A DNA stretch of 64,000 nucleotides from Ricinus communis (Eukaryota > Streptophyta > Magnoliopsida > Malpighiales > Euphorbiaceae): assembly GCF_019578655.1 (NCBI RefSeq), contig NC_063257.1, positions 8,246,001 through 8,310,000 on the forward strand, written 5' to 3'. The notes beneath the pieces are model-generated. The model did not search any database. It had not been told where the DNA came from and worked only from the letters and a program-made list of their open reading frames with translations. Position numbers and translations under genes: made by a program. Position 1 is the stretch's first letter; every line of letters begins with the position of its first letter. Below, one piece after another: positions 12,098 to 24,936 of this stretch.

Positions 12098-12908
12098 GGC
12101 AAAAGGTATTTTTTGAACTTATTAGAAAAGTCTAATTAAGTCTGAATCCTTGTTTTTGGCTCAATTAAATCCATTAACTTTTATAAGGTCCAATTAACCC
12201 ATAATGCTAACAACGTCTAAAATGCCATTAAATGTAAAGATCTCATTATTTTAAGAGCGCGAATAATAATCGCTCTGAATATTTTAAAGTCATATGTCTA
12301 TATCACATGAGGAAGAGAAAGCCACTTCTTCTTCTTTATTTATACACAATTAGTATCTATAAAACCTAATTTACAAAAAAGAATAGTGATTTCTTTCATC
12401 ATCTGAAATGACAACAACATTTTCGTCTTCTTTATCACGCTCATTTATAAATAGAGGATTAGTGTAAGTTGTTTAATAAGATTACATCCCACCACTTCCA
12501 ATATATTTTTGCAATAAAACCATAAAGATGTACACTTCATGAAGAGAGACCAATCTTAAAAGGAGATTCTACAGTTATTATAGGAGCTATGATATAAATT
12601 AAATAAAAAAGAAGAAGTGATTTTCTCTCCCTCATATGATATAGACATAACTTTAAAATATTTAGAGCGGTTATTATTTGCGCTCTTAAAATAATGAAAT
12701 TCTTACACTTAACGATATTTTGAATGCTGTTAGTATTACGAGTTAATTGAATATTTTATAAAAGATAATAGATTTAATTGGCCAAAAAAAGGATAAAAAC
12801 TTAATTGTACTTTTTATAAAAATTAATAAATTTAATTGAACCAAAAAAAGGATGAGACATTAATTGAACTTTTCTAATAATTTCAAGGGCTTTTTTGAAC
12901 CTTTTACC
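12098..12908. mobile_element. Foldback / MULE-like element with long inverted repeats
   Basis: The left arm (about 12098-12340) and the reverse complement of the right arm (about 12605-12908) match at many points: the GG(C/T)AAAAGGT end, GAAAAGT(C/T)(T/C)AATTAA, TTTGG(C/T)TCAATTAAAT, TCATTATTTTAAGAGCGC and ATATTTTAAAGT. The arms are 240-300 bp around a spacer of about 260 bp. There is no coding capacity. Long imperfect TIRs suggest a non-autonomous Mutator-like or foldback element. No clear target-site duplication was found, so the ends may be off by a few bases. Confidence 0.75.
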
Positions 12909-14964
12909 TTAAATTTTTATAATCACATTAAATTCATAATCACTTGTTAATATGGGATGTGATGTTACTACTCTACCGTTCAAAGTTGACATCCCTGTTA
13001 GATCCCTTTTTTCTTTGAGAGGACCTATTAGATCCCTTAAGTTAAATATCTCCGTTGAATTTAATGATATAACTATGCACGGACTTTTAACAGAGAATTT
13101 AAAATATAAAATAAAAGCATAAGAATTTGTTAAAATGTAAGTAATCATCAGAATTAAATAAAGTTAAAAATACATAAAAAAAAAAAGAAGAAAAAAGAAG
13201 AAGCGAGTTTTACCGTTTCTTTATCTTGTTTTTTTTTATTATTAAAACACTATTGAGATATGTTAGAATATTTTATTATTCTTTAAATTACAATGAATTA
13301 TACAACACAAGTTCAATTTAGAATTATTAAAATAATATTTAAAGAAAAACTTAATTCTTGAAGTCGTGAAGAATTGGACCGTTAACTCCAAATTATTTTT
13401 TAAAATCTAAATACAGTATATAACGTTTTGAAAAAATAAATATATAATTATATTAACCTTTTAAGTAAAATAAGAGAAAATAAGGCACGTAAAAATAAAT
13501 ATTTTATTTTAAATCTTATAAAAAATCAATTATTATTTGTATAGAAAGAAAAGATAAGCTGTGATTAATCCATCTAGTTTTGGACAAGTGTTGTTTGCTT
13601 ATTTCTTTTTACATAAGAGTCCCTCTAAGTGACATGTTTTAACCAATATAATTAATTGCTTCCGTGGCCCTCACCAATCATCGGATACAAGTACGGCCAG
13701 ATTTTACTATAATAAAAATCTCGAATCCGATGGCTCAGATTTTTATTAAATTAAAATCTCTTATTTGACTTAATTAAAAATTAAAAATTAAAAATGAATT
13801 AGTTTTATATTAGTAATTCATCGGACCAGACTGAGTCTTCTAACACTGATGAAGACTGTATAAATTACAGTTAGTTGTCATCATAATTTGATATATTATA
13901 AAAGACCACTGCAAGCAGGTGCAGCTTTCCATTCTTGATCCCGACTCTTTGTCTCTTCGCACATGCCCTTTTCTTTCCCATTTCCTTCCCTTCTCAGTCA
14001 TTATTCCTCTTCTACGCACGTCCAGTGTCCTTGTTGCTTTTTATTTCTTTCATCTAAGAGTCTATTAATATTGTACTGCTTTAGTGACACGCTGGCTATA
14101 TTTTAAAATTTTATTAAACTAAATATTATAAATTTAAATTCTCAAAATCGTATTTATTGAAAGAGCTCCTTTCAAATATTTCATTAGCATATTTGACCCC
14201 ATAAAAGTGGTAACATGATTTTAAGGTGTATTGGTTGTTTGTTAGGTAACATAAAAAGAAAATAAAAATAAAATAAAATAAAATAAGACATTTGACCCCA
14301 ATTTTATATTCTCAAGTATCTAACAGTATTTCTAAAAAAAAGTTATCTAAGAATACTAATATTAATAGGGTGTGCACTTAGTTTATTGATAAACTACATA
14401 AATAATCTGCTACTGTAAGTATACTTAGGTTTACTTAGCTGTGGTGAGTCCCATTAAATTAAACTTTTTAACTGTTAATGTGGAACAAAAGTGGTTTCAT
14501 ACGCCGATTTTGGTACTATCTTATTCTTTCTTTCATGTGTCAAATAAGGAAAAAAAAAAAAAACTACTTATCTTCATCAAGACCAGTAAATACCTGTTCA
14601 TCTTCACCATCAGATCATCAGATGGCGGTGGTCAATCCTCATGATCTGATGAGCCCTTTTATTGTCTGTCATGATTGGTTGGATTGGTGAAAAATAAAGA
14701 TCCTCTCTTGGATCACTAGTTAAAAGATTAGTGAGGGATTGAGATTATACGGGAGGCCTTTTCCATTTGATTTTGAAATATATATTTTTAAAAGAAGAAG
14801 AAACCGTGTTTGATAATGGCTGAAAATTGAAAGAATTTCATTTCTCGAATAGAATAACCGGTAAAACAGAGTTACACGTTAAGCTATATAATTTTGGATA
14901 CATATCTACAATAGCTAATCACTTTATTTATTTAACAATTAGAATGAAAAAAGAATTAATTTAA

Positions 14965-15075
14965 ATATATGAGACTCAGCTCAACTGATGAAAATATTTA
15001 TTTTTAAAAATAAAAAGTCTCGAATTTGAATCTATTTTCCTATCATGTGAATTTTTACTTTTATCGTAAAAATTA
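14965..15075 (+). repeat. Possible tRNA-derived SINE fragment
   Basis: CAGCTCAACTGATG resembles a pol III A box. It is followed after about 45 bp by GTCTCGAATTTGAATC, resembling a B box, as in plant SINE heads. No target duplication or A-tail was confirmed. A similar B-box-like string occurs near 45480. Confidence 0.35.
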
Positions 15076-15760
15076 ATTAAAAAATGACTCTATGCTCTCA
15101 TTAAAAGAAAATTGACTTGATGGTTTTGAAGTCCATAATTTATCTATAAACTATAAAACTAATGTAGTCTTTTCATATAACATCCGTTTAACTAAAAAGA
15201 TTAATCGTCTACATAAAAATTTATATATTTTTCATAGACATCTTAGTTTTAGATATATAAATGCAACTGATAGAAATCTGTTCAATCATAGTAAAATTGA
15301 TAACATAATTTCTTTTCGGTCGTTCATGACTAAAGTTTTCAGTTGAAAATGAAAAACCATAAATTTTTAAATCTTTTTAGGTCATTATTAATGCCCTTAT
15401 TTGTCTTTCTTTTTCTTTTTTTAGAAAAAAGAAAATTAAGGAGCCTAGACAGCATAATAAGCAAATCAATTATACTGTGCACTATCTAGGCAACGAAACC
15501 CTAAAAAATACTGCATCAAAAGATTCCAAAGAAACAGTCTTTTTAAATTACTATATTTTCTTTTTGTTTTGTCTTTCTTTGTACGAATTGATGAGAAAAA
15601 TAAAATAACAATTTGATGTGTAATCTACTGGCTGCAGAAAAAAAGTTGTCAGTGAAAATTTTATATCCAAAACATGACTTAACAACCGACAGAACAGCAA
15701 ACAGCCAAATTAGAGAGAACAGAAACGAAAAGAAATGAATTATATATGTGCACCTTTTCC

Positions 15761-15770
15761 CTATAAATAT
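15761..15770 (+). promoter_or_regulatory. TATA box of secreted-peptide gene 2
   Basis: CTATAAATAT preceded by CACCTTTTCC, about 110 bp before the ATG and matching the equivalent site of gene 3 almost base for base. Confidence 0.8.
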
Positions 15771-15878
15771 TAGTTACGAAAGAAGGAAAATTCCCCACAA
15801 TCCCTTTTGCTGTCTTTGTTCTGCTAGCAATTAATACATATCTTCCCTGATTTATACATATTGCCAGTCAGGAATTTA

Positions 15879-16184
15879 ATGGCTCTTTTTAAGACATTAG
15901 TGGTGCTCTTTGCTACAATCATGTTGATGATGTCTTCTGTTCAAGTGTTGTCTGCTGGGAAAGCTGAAACCCCAAAAGCTAATAAGCTAGGTTTGTTCAC
16001 TATTCTTTTTTTTTTTTTTCCTCTTATGAAATACAAAGCGGCATAATCTTCCCTAACCAAATTGATATCTGTCTGTTTTCGTTTAACTGCAGGAAGGAAA
16101 ATTGGTAAAGCCTCTTATTATGGTGATGACGTTTATGGCGGTCCAATAGGAGGAGGAGGATGCACCCGGTGGCACTGTCATTAA
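15879..16184 (+). CDS. Small secreted Gly-rich, two-cysteine peptide precursor, copy 2
   Basis: Exons 15879-15990 and 16093-16184 (GT-AG, phase 1) encode 67 residues. The ATG at 15879 is chosen because it aligns with the start of both paralogues; the upstream in-frame codons lack an ATG. The product has a signal peptide (LVVLFATIMLMM core, likely cleavage after VLSA), a short linker rich in Lys/Pro/Ala, LGRKIGK, then a tail with Tyr/Asp/Gly and C61-x4-C66 one residue before the stop. The mature tail is the most divergent of the three (aromatic and basic residues between the cysteines, final His), while signal peptide and cysteine spacing are kept. This is the pattern expected for a diversifying secreted peptide. 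It sits 2.6 kb upstream of RLK2 on the same strand. Confidence 0.82.
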
Positions 16185-16919
16185 GGCTCCATATTAGGAA
16201 CGTAGCAGAGACAAGTGATATTTACAAAGCAAATAAATGAGCTGCACACGGTGTATATACACATCATGTCAGTTCTCTGCTACTGTTTCTGTTTGTTCAA
16301 TGGCTTGTGAGAGCATATATGTACTACGTATTAATTGAAAACTAGCTTAAGAGATGCCATAAATAAGATATGTTTTTTGAGTTGCATTGCATGTTTTTGT
16401 TTGTAATATTTTATTACTTTTGATTTTAAGTTAAAGTATGTAATAGTACCATGTCTCTTTAAGTTGATGATTATAACAGAAGGATTTGGATTCTCTCATG
16501 TTGTCATAATGAGTTTTATTTTCATGGTTATTTGGCTCATATTTAGCAGAAATGGTAGATTCCAAAGCTAGTTTTCAGTCTTCTTGTGTTGCAGATCTTT
16601 TATTCTCTTGGTTATTACTGATCAGGCTATTAAGAAGTTATTAAGAAAAAATAAAACAAGACAAACTGGCTCATTGCAGCTAATTTTCTGTCCTAACTCA
16701 AGAACAAGGCATAAACCCTTTCAGTTTATGCCAAAATTTGTGGATGCACCAAATGTGAAGAGATCCCATTTTTGCCTGTCGCCGTAAAACTCCTCCTTGC
16801 TAAATATAATAACAATTGAAGTAAAAAAAGCAGTTTTTGTTTTGATGATAAATCCTTAATTTGTTCCGGTAGAAGTGAACAAAATGTGCCACCTAAACTA
16901 AATTAACATCAACATTAAC

Positions 16920-17400
16920 ATAATCCATGACATAAAGGACGGAACCTTCTGCTTTCAAATATTACAAATGCAATTAACATCAGCATTAGCATAATCACCC
17001 AACCTTAACTAAGCAAGAGCTAATAGCTTTCAACTTCATTTGAAGAAATTGCAATCTTTTAGGCATCGTAGCTGAAGAAGAAAAATCTATCAGATAACAT
17101 GAAGATCGTAATAATAATGGAAGCAAGTGTTGTTTCTTTCTTTAAAATGCATGATTGCTACACCTATAAGTCCAAGACCCTCCACATGTAAACCAATCTT
17201 CATGAATTTCATTGTGAATGGAAAATACTTATATTATACATTACGAGACTGCAATCACATACTAATCTAGAAAAAGACACGAATTTCTATTCAGTAGCAG
17301 CACATTCAAAGTAATACCTGAGAGGCCACAATTAATGCTGAGAAAAAAACAGCTAAAGAAAATGCAGTAAAGCTTAATATCAGTCCAAGTATGCAACCAT
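16920..17400 (-). pseudogene. Truncated copy of the ABCG transporter 3' part
   Basis: This segment is the minus-strand counterpart of 33885-34270 in the intact ABCG gene. It covers the edge of the last exon (CATGACATAAAGGACGGAAC), the preceding intron, the penultimate exon (GATAACATGAAG followed by ATAATAATGGAAGCAAGTGT), and part of exon 8 (ACCTGAGAGGCCACAA, GAAAATGCAGTAAAGCT). Small indels break the frame and no nucleotide-binding domain is present. It shows that the duplicated block once reached into the ABCG gene now at 33.7-40.5 kb, so peptide, transporter and kinase genes were neighbours in the ancestral unit. Confidence 0.8.
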
Positions 17401-18177
17401 ATTTGCAGAAAGAAAACATCCCAATTATAATTGATTGTATTTGTAGTCATTGCCATAGAGTTTATTTCTCAAAGTGTAGTCTTACCCTTAGTTATACATT
17501 GGAATCCTTCGTGGGCGTCTATGCATATTCAATTTAATAATGATATAATAATAATAAAATATTAGCTTATATTAATGTTATTAAACGTAATACTATTGCT
17601 AAATTATTTTATTTTTAACTTATTATTTAGTTATTTTAAAAATTAAATACTGTAAATATAGTAAGTCAATTTTTTTTTAAGATATTATATAATTACTTTG
17701 AATAATTCTTTTGTTGACGTTTGATTGATTTAGTTGATGTTAAAATGTTTATAATTTATGTTTCATTGATATTTAGTTAATTTTTATTTATTGTCTAATT
17801 TATATTTATTGTTATTTATTTATATTTATTTATAACTGAATAATTTTATTAATTCCTTCATTAATTTAATTGATGTATAATTATTTTTAATTTTTTTTTA
17901 TTATGGTTGATATTTAGGATCTTTAACTCGAGTAGTATTTTGACAAATATTTAAGAAAAGAGAGCATATTAATGCAATTCCTTTTAAGATAAAATCGCAA
18001 TTGTTATTATCCATTCGAGAAAGAGTATAATATAGCAGAATGAAAATAAAGTAAAAAAAGATGTCGTGGATGGATTAATAATTAAGAAAAATCTAGGTCT
18101 AATTATTTGCATGACTTAAATTAAATTAAATTAATATCTTTAGGTTATAGGTTTTTCTTTATATTTTTAATGTGGGA

Positions 18178-18178
18178 C

Positions 18179-18216
<38 letters not shown>

Positions 18217-18217
18217 G
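18178..18217. repeat. (TTA)n microsatellite
   Basis: Trinucleotide TTA/TAT run in the flank upstream of RLK2. Confidence 0.95.
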
Positions 18218-18828
18218 TCGTTTTACCTTGTTAATAGATATTTGATGAAATACATTTACGCCAAACCATATTATGCGTCCCAATTACTGGGATTCTAACA
18301 ATTAATATGTTATTATAAAGGCAAACAGTCACCAATTACTGGATTCACTATCTGATGAAAGTCTCTTACGCAATTAAAAAGCCAAAACATTTGGGTCGGC
18401 TCTCAGATGTCAAATGAACGCTTACTTGCAGGCCTTGCACTGTGGCAAATGTAAGGACCATTCTTAATTAATGTCAGCTATTAACATATTGCTTGGTCAA
18501 TGAAGACTTCTTCTGAATATCAGAATTGTCCCCATTATTTGCAATTTTTATATCAATTATTGTGTTTTTTAATTGTTATTAGGTAATATTTCTATGGGGT
18601 TTATTGTAATCTTATAGTTTTAAAAATAATCTTAGCACCACTTAGCGGCTGCTGTGATCAACAAAAAGAATATTTATATTTGCTTGAAAATCTACTATGA
18701 TTGTATGATGATTAAATTTCTAGCATCATGCCAAGAACTACAATGACCAAGAACCAGTCACCATTTCTTTATATTACTGTTATTAGTTGAACTTCATTTT
18801 CTGCAATTTTAACACAAAGAAACTGCTA

Positions 18829-21800
18829 ATGGAGCATCTCCACATCTTGCTGCTTTTCCTCTTATTCTCCTTCCAAATTTATCTATGTTGCTTCATGAGC
18901 AACGTGGAGGGACTCGGTGCCGACACTGATAAAGCTGTACTTGTGTCTTTCAAGAATGCAGTCTCTGATCCTCAAAGCGCTCTTAATAGCTGGACTCAGA
19001 ATACTTCTCACTGCAATTGGTATGGTGTTTCTTGCTCCATGAAAGAAGCACGAGTCCGGTCGCTTAGCCTTTCTAGTCTTGGCCTTTTTGGTCCTATACC
19101 TTCTCAGCTCTCAAATCTTAGTTCCCTCTATAGGCTTGATCTTTCCAATAATTCATTTTATGGCCAGATCCCAGCTGAGCTTGGTGGTCTTTCTCAGCTT
19201 CAGTATCTTCTTCTTGATATGAATTCCATCAATGGCACTATCCCAGTCCTCCTTTCTCAGTGTCATAACCTGAAAATGATCAGATTAGTTGCAAACAACC
19301 TCACTGGTAACATTCCTTCAGAATTGGGTAATCTGCAAAGACTGGAAATTCTCAACTTTGGTATGAATCACCTTACTGGTGTTATCCCTGTAACATTTGG
19401 AAATCTAACCTCTCTTAAGAATCTTTCCCTTGCAAGAAACCAGCTCACTGGAGAAATCCCAAGTGAGATTGGTCGTGTTCGAAACCTTAGTCGGATTCAA
19501 CTGTCAGACAATCAGCTTAGTGGAGAGATTCCACACTCTATATACAACATTTCTTCTTTAGTCTTCTTATCTGTGACTAATAACAAGCTTACAGGAAAGC
19601 TTCCAAGTGATGTGGACTTGGCTTCTGCTCTTCCAAATCTCATGTGGCTTTTCTTGGCACAAAATATGCTTGAAGGAACAGTACCTAGTTCTTTATCCAA
19701 TGCCTCACGCATTCAAACTCTGGACCTCTCCAACAATGGTTTTCAAGGGCCTATTCCTCTATTTGGTAGAATGAAAGATCTTGTTTACTTAAATCTTGGC
19801 AGTAATTTTCTTTCTTCTACCACAATGTTAAACTTCCAGCTCATCGATTCTCTTAGGAACTGTACTCAGCTCCAAGTTCTCATGATCTTTTCCAACCCAT
19901 TGACTGGAAAATTTCCAAGTTCTGTCGCAAATTTGTCAACCCATCTCCAGCATTTTTGCTTTTCCGACAATTTATTAACTGGCAGATTTCCCCAGGGAAT
20001 TGAAAATTTTCAAGAATTGATATCCCTATCAATAGAACAAAATTCTTTTGTTGGCGAGATACCAGGAGAATTAGTTAGCCTTAAAAAACTTCAAAGCCTT
20101 ACTGCATTTGAGAATATGCTCTCTGGAGAAATTCCAGATATTTTTGGCAATTTTACGGAACTATCTGATTTATTGATAGGAAGAAACCAGTTCTTGGGTA
20201 AAATACCTACCAGTGTTGCATCCTGCAAACGGTTGAACAAACTAGACCTAGCTGCGAACAGGCTTAGTGGAAGCATACCAAGGGAGATTTATGGGCTTTC
20301 TTCTTTGGTCGAGTTGTATTTGCAACAAAATGCTTTATCCGGTCCTTTACTGGCAGAAGTTGGTAACCTGAAACAGATCCAATTGATGTATGTTTCTGGC
20401 AACAAGTTATCAGGAAATATTCCTGCAACAATTGGTAGCTGTTCAAGTTTGAGACTACTCAACATGGCAGGAAACGACTTCACAGGCTTCATTCCAAGCA
20501 CAATTGGAGAATTATCATCCTTGGAGACATTGGATCTCTCTTCTAATAGTCTCACTGGCACGATCCCTCAAGAACTAGAGGAACTTCGGTATTTAGTCAA
20601 GCTTAATTTGTCTTTCAATCATTTGGAAGGCCAAGTTCCAATGAATGGAATATTCTCGTATCTCAGCCACGATAGTTTCAACGGAAACAACATGCTTTGC
20701 AATAGTAATCACACAATTGCAGAAAATCTGGGGCTTCGTCGATGCACCGCGGATAGAGAAAACAAGCATATTTTGCTAAAGCCTATACTTCCTGTTGTTA
20801 TTGTCACTTGCTTCGCAATTGTGTTTTTCTTTATATGCACATTCTTATCCAGCAAGAAGCAAAAAGCCAAAAATGACAAAGGAATAGGCTTGTCCAAGGG
20901 GTCTCCTCCAATGATGTCTTACTCTGACATCAGACTAGCTACGGACAACTTCTCAGCCAAAAACTTGATAGGAAAGGGTGGATTCGGTTCTGTTTACAAA
21001 GGCATCTTTAGAAACTTTAAAAATGAATCCGATATCAGAGAACCTGTCCTTGCTGTGAAAGTCCTTGACTTGCAGCAAAACAAAGCTGCCAGGAGTTTTG
21101 AAGCAGAATGTGAAACTCTGAGGAATGTTCGGCACAGGAACCTTGTCAAGGTTATCACTTCTTGTTCTAGCATTGAACATACAGGAGAAGAGTTCAAAGC
21201 TTTAGTCATGGAGTACATGTCCCGCGGAAATTTAGACAAGTGGTTGTATGAAGATGAAGAATCTGGGTTATGCTTGACGTTATTGCAAAGATTGAATATT
21301 GCAATAGATATTGCTTCTGCAATGGATTACCTGCACAATGACTGTGAGCCACCAATACTTCATTGTGATTTGAAACCTGAAAATGTGCTATTAGACCATG
21401 ATATGGTAGCCCATATTGCTGATTTTGGATTGGCAAGGTTTGCTTCTCAAAATTCCTCGAGTAGGACAATAGAACTGAGGGGCTCCATTGGTTACATAGC
21501 TCCAGGTATAGATACACATTTACTTTGACATAGAATTGATCAACCATTACTCTTACATATAATTTTACATCCAATTAATAATCTTGGTTAGTTGGCATGT
21601 AATTGATATGCTTTTGTTACAGAGTATGGTCTGGGAGGCAGTGCTTCAACATCTGGAGATGTGTACAGTTTTGGGATCCTGTTGCTAGAGTTATTCATAG
21701 CTAAGAAACCAACTAATGTGATGTTCCAAGAAGGTTTAAGTCTTAATAGCTTTGCGATGAGAATTAATGAGAATCATGTCACGGAGATTGCTGATCCAAG

Positions 21801-22062
21801 GCTTTTCAAGAATGATGGGATTTTTTCACCAGAAAGTACAAGTACAACCACCAATTCTTATTCTAGTGATCATGACATTAAAAGAAATAGCAATAGCAGT
21901 AGTTGCAGCAGCAATCCGGTAGAGAAAGGAGAAGAGGTCATAGCAGCTGCAATAAGAGTTGGCTTGTCTTGTGCATCTCATTCTGCAAAAGATCGTTTGA
22001 CCATGAGAGCAGCCTTATCAAAGCTGCAAAAGATAAAGAAAAATATACTAGAGATTGTTTAA
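18829..22062 (+). CDS. LRR-XII receptor-like kinase 2 (non-RD), apparently intact
   Basis: Exons 18829-21505 and 21623-22062 (GT-AG, phase 1, restoring the APEYG motif) encode about 1038 residues. In order: signal peptide (hydrophobic ILLLFLLFSF), LRRNT (WTQNTSHCNWYGVSC), about 20 LRRs with many N-glycosylation sites, transmembrane helix at about residues 645-674, GKGGFGSVYKG near 713, the AVK lysine, HCDLKPEN near 845, ADFGLA near 864, and a C-terminal lobe with a Ser/Asn-rich insert. HCD instead of HRD makes it non-RD. Family knowledge: LRR-XII members (FLS2, EFR, XA21) perceive apoplastic peptides at the plasma membrane and signal with SERK co-receptors. The ligand here is unknown. It is highly similar to RLK1 but has an intact start. 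Upstream DNA is shared with the 6.6 kb remnant. Confidence 0.92.
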
Positions 22063-23270
22063 GTTTGTTGTTAACGTTTTGTAGTACTTGATTAATGGAT
22101 TAAAATGCTTATCGACATTTTTCTGATGGGAGAGCCGACCACAGAAATTTTATATTCTGCTTATTTATTTTGTTTTCTTATAAGATCAACTATTTGATAA
22201 ACATAAGTAAGGCCGCCAATTTCTTCAATTAAGTTAATTTTTTAGCAAGTATTTAGAAATTTAAGTTAATCTTAATACTTCACTTTAAGCTTTTTTTGTC
22301 AATATTCCTTACAAATTAAGACTTAATTTCTATAAAAATAACTAAATCATTTCACAAATATGAATAAAACGTAGAATGTCATGATATATTTTCAGAATAA
22401 GACCGGTCAGAACCGGTAGCTGGACTAGAATATTTGTTCTTATTCTTTCCTAGCCATTTATCCTTTGGTTGCATATCTCAAATTCAAACGACATGTATTG
22501 AATTAATTACCCTTTTAATTGTGTTTCAGTTGATATAGGATTGGAACATGAAATGAGTATAGAGTAGGAGGATGATTATTTCCTCGTAAGAATGAAATGT
22601 ATAGACTAAAGAGCAAGAAGATGATTATTCCCTCCTGAAAGTTTTGGACGCTGGCCTTTAGAGCCTTAAGAAAGATTTTCCACTAACATGTGTTAGTTAT
22701 ACTTCCCCAGATTTCTAATCCGAGTTCATTTGGTAATATTCATACTAACTTTTTCCTGGTTTAATTATTAATAAGATTGCTGTTTAAAAGAAAAAAATGT
22801 GTTACCGTAAATCTGCATAAACGACAGGTACTTGCCATATGTATGGAAATGGCTTCTGATGCATGTGTTGTGATAAATTATATCATGAAATATATTTGAT
22901 TATTCACCAAGTATAAGACGCTCACCCAGAAGACTTTTAACGATTTCAGATTGTCAAAGTGACCAATTGTTGAAAATTATAAGGTTAATCTTACATGTTC
23001 ATCACTTTGAACCTGACAAGGAGGAAGAGGCTGTTGTGTCAGTCAAAGCTTTTCGGTTGCCATTTTTCTTTTTTTTCTTTTTTGAGAAGGGTTGCCATGT
23101 TAGAAAAAGAAAAAAGGTATAATTGTTAGGTTGTTTGGTAAAATTCAAACAGAATTAGCTTATTACATATTCCGAAAGCCTTAAGTTACCGGCTCATTCC
23201 AAAAGCGGGTCATGATGCAGAAATACCCAAAAGTCAAATCTGAAACCTGTGACATAATACATATATTTTA
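22063..23270. other. 3' flank of RLK2, no gene seen
   Basis: AT-rich sequence containing the presumed RLK2 3' UTR. No recognisable coding region or repeat boundary was identified. Confidence 0.5.
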
Positions 23271-23279
23271 TACAAGTAT

Positions 23280-23590
23280 CTCATTGATTTTATTTATTTT
23301 TTGCCATTGACATTCTCTGCTGACGGAGTGTCAAGGCTGGCAACTACAATTTTATAGAGTTCCGCCTATTTCAGAGTTTTGACAAGTGTACTTCCACGCA
23401 TACTGTCATCGCCAGAACTCAATAATGATAGGAAAAAGAAAATAGATGGATAATTAATTAATCTGAATGTTCCTGCTTTCTTCCCATGGAAAAATTAATA
23501 ATATATGAACACACACGCATTTGTCACTCTCAGAAAGCAATGAAATTTATACAATAATTACCATTCAACATTTGAAGGTGTTTACAAATT
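23280..23590 (+). repeat. Orphan copy of the RLK1 upstream region
   Basis: Block-by-block match to 7790-8100 (GGCTGGCAACTACAATTTTA, TACTTCCACGCATACTGT, CTGCTTTCTTCCCATGGAAA, CATTTGAAGGTGTTTACAAA). At RLK1 the receptor's first exon follows within 30 bp; here the similarity stops and unrelated sequence follows, with no LRR or kinase codons. This marks a duplication breakpoint or a lost receptor. Confidence 0.7.
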
Positions 23591-23739
23591 CCCGTCAGCA
23601 ATATTTTACTTAAAACCTTGACAGTGTCTATAACTTCTCACGTCCACCATCTTACTTTCTTTAAGCAGTATGCAAGTCAAGGCTGACAGTTGTGAGTTGA
23701 CAGAATAACATATATATATATGCTGAAGAAGGGAAATGT

Positions 23740-24420
23740 GAAACTCTCCAATTTTGACTGATACAAAAGGAATGAGACGTGACTGGTTTATGATTCCATG
23801 GCTGGCTACAGGTATGCATCAAAAGTTTTTTAAGTACTACTGACCAGGCTTTTATTAACTGATATAAAAATAAGAAGCTGACGGTGCATTCCTTTGACCC
23901 GTATCCAGAAGAATTTGATTTTATGGCTATCTTGTCTGTACTAATTTCAAGCCCAATATCCTCTTTAAATTTTATTTTAATTTCTATTAATTTAACTAAT
24001 AAATAATTTTCTAATAAGATAAAGATATTAATTCTATTTTAAAAAGTAGCATATTATTTATATTTTAATATTATATTAACTAATAAACTACTTTTATAAT
24101 TAAATAATAATTCTAATATAAGAAATATATTTTAAATATTATATTTAATAATAAATTTAATTTTAAAAATAATAATATCAATTATATTGATATGTTAACT
24201 TATAATATTAAAATTAATTAACAAATTTTTTTATATTATTATATTAATAAAATTTTAAAATTTAAAAAAAATTAAAAATAGTTAGTTTGTTATTATTTTT
24301 AAAAATTTTAAAAAATAATATTAAATATTAAAAAAAATATTAAATTGTCTCTATCAATTTAATTTTATAATCAAAATAATAATAAAAATTATGTAACATA
24401 CGGATAATCGATAAATTTTA
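23740..24420. repeat. Segment duplicated from 2.4-4.1 kb
   Basis: Counterpart of the 2400-4080 block described above: GAGACGTGACTG followed by TTTATG and CCATG near 23770, and the AT-rich stretch from about 23990. No gene was recognised. Confidence 0.6.
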
Positions 24421-24936
24421 AAATAATTTTAATACTATTTAGGATTTGTTTGGAAAACCTTTCAGGATTTGATATCATACTCCTTTCAAGACATTTGACC
24501 TGAAATAGATATCCAACATCTTATGCAATTTTGTTTTCCTTTGTAATTTAAGGATTAGTTGTTCTGACTGAAGTAGCCTTTTCAAGTCGTGCAACCAAAC
24601 AAATATTAAACAGAAAGGGTTTCTCATCATGTACGTATAAAGACCAAATATGTTTCATACATCTTAGTTTTGACCATTCATATACAATCGACATTAACCT
24701 TTTCATTCCTAATTAAAACTGAATAAATTAGAAGTGTTGCTTTTTACGAATTTAATATAAATTTTTAATTTTGATTTTCTCACATATAATTCTTTTTTTA
24801 AAAAGGTCTTTTTCAAATATAATTTCTTTTAGATGGAAACTATACATCTTAGACTTTCTTACAATTTTAATAAGATTTTTTAATTTGGTAAATTATTACA
24901 TGAATTATATATTTAAAATATAATTCAATTGTGCTC

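Larger units (their letters stand above)
11405..15750. other. Intergenic DNA between RLK1 and peptide gene 2
   Basis: Apart from the foldback element at 12.1-12.9 kb and a SINE-like stretch near 14.97-15.08 kb, this is AT-rich sequence in which I recognise no gene. Open frames are short, lack motifs and appear fortuitous. A pyrimidine-rich, less AT-biased patch lies at about 13920-14050. Confidence 0.6.

Noticed and set aside
18787..18829. Upstream start for RLK2
   Set aside because: The codon is TTG; the ATG at 18829 aligns with the start of the other copies and begins a normal signal peptide.
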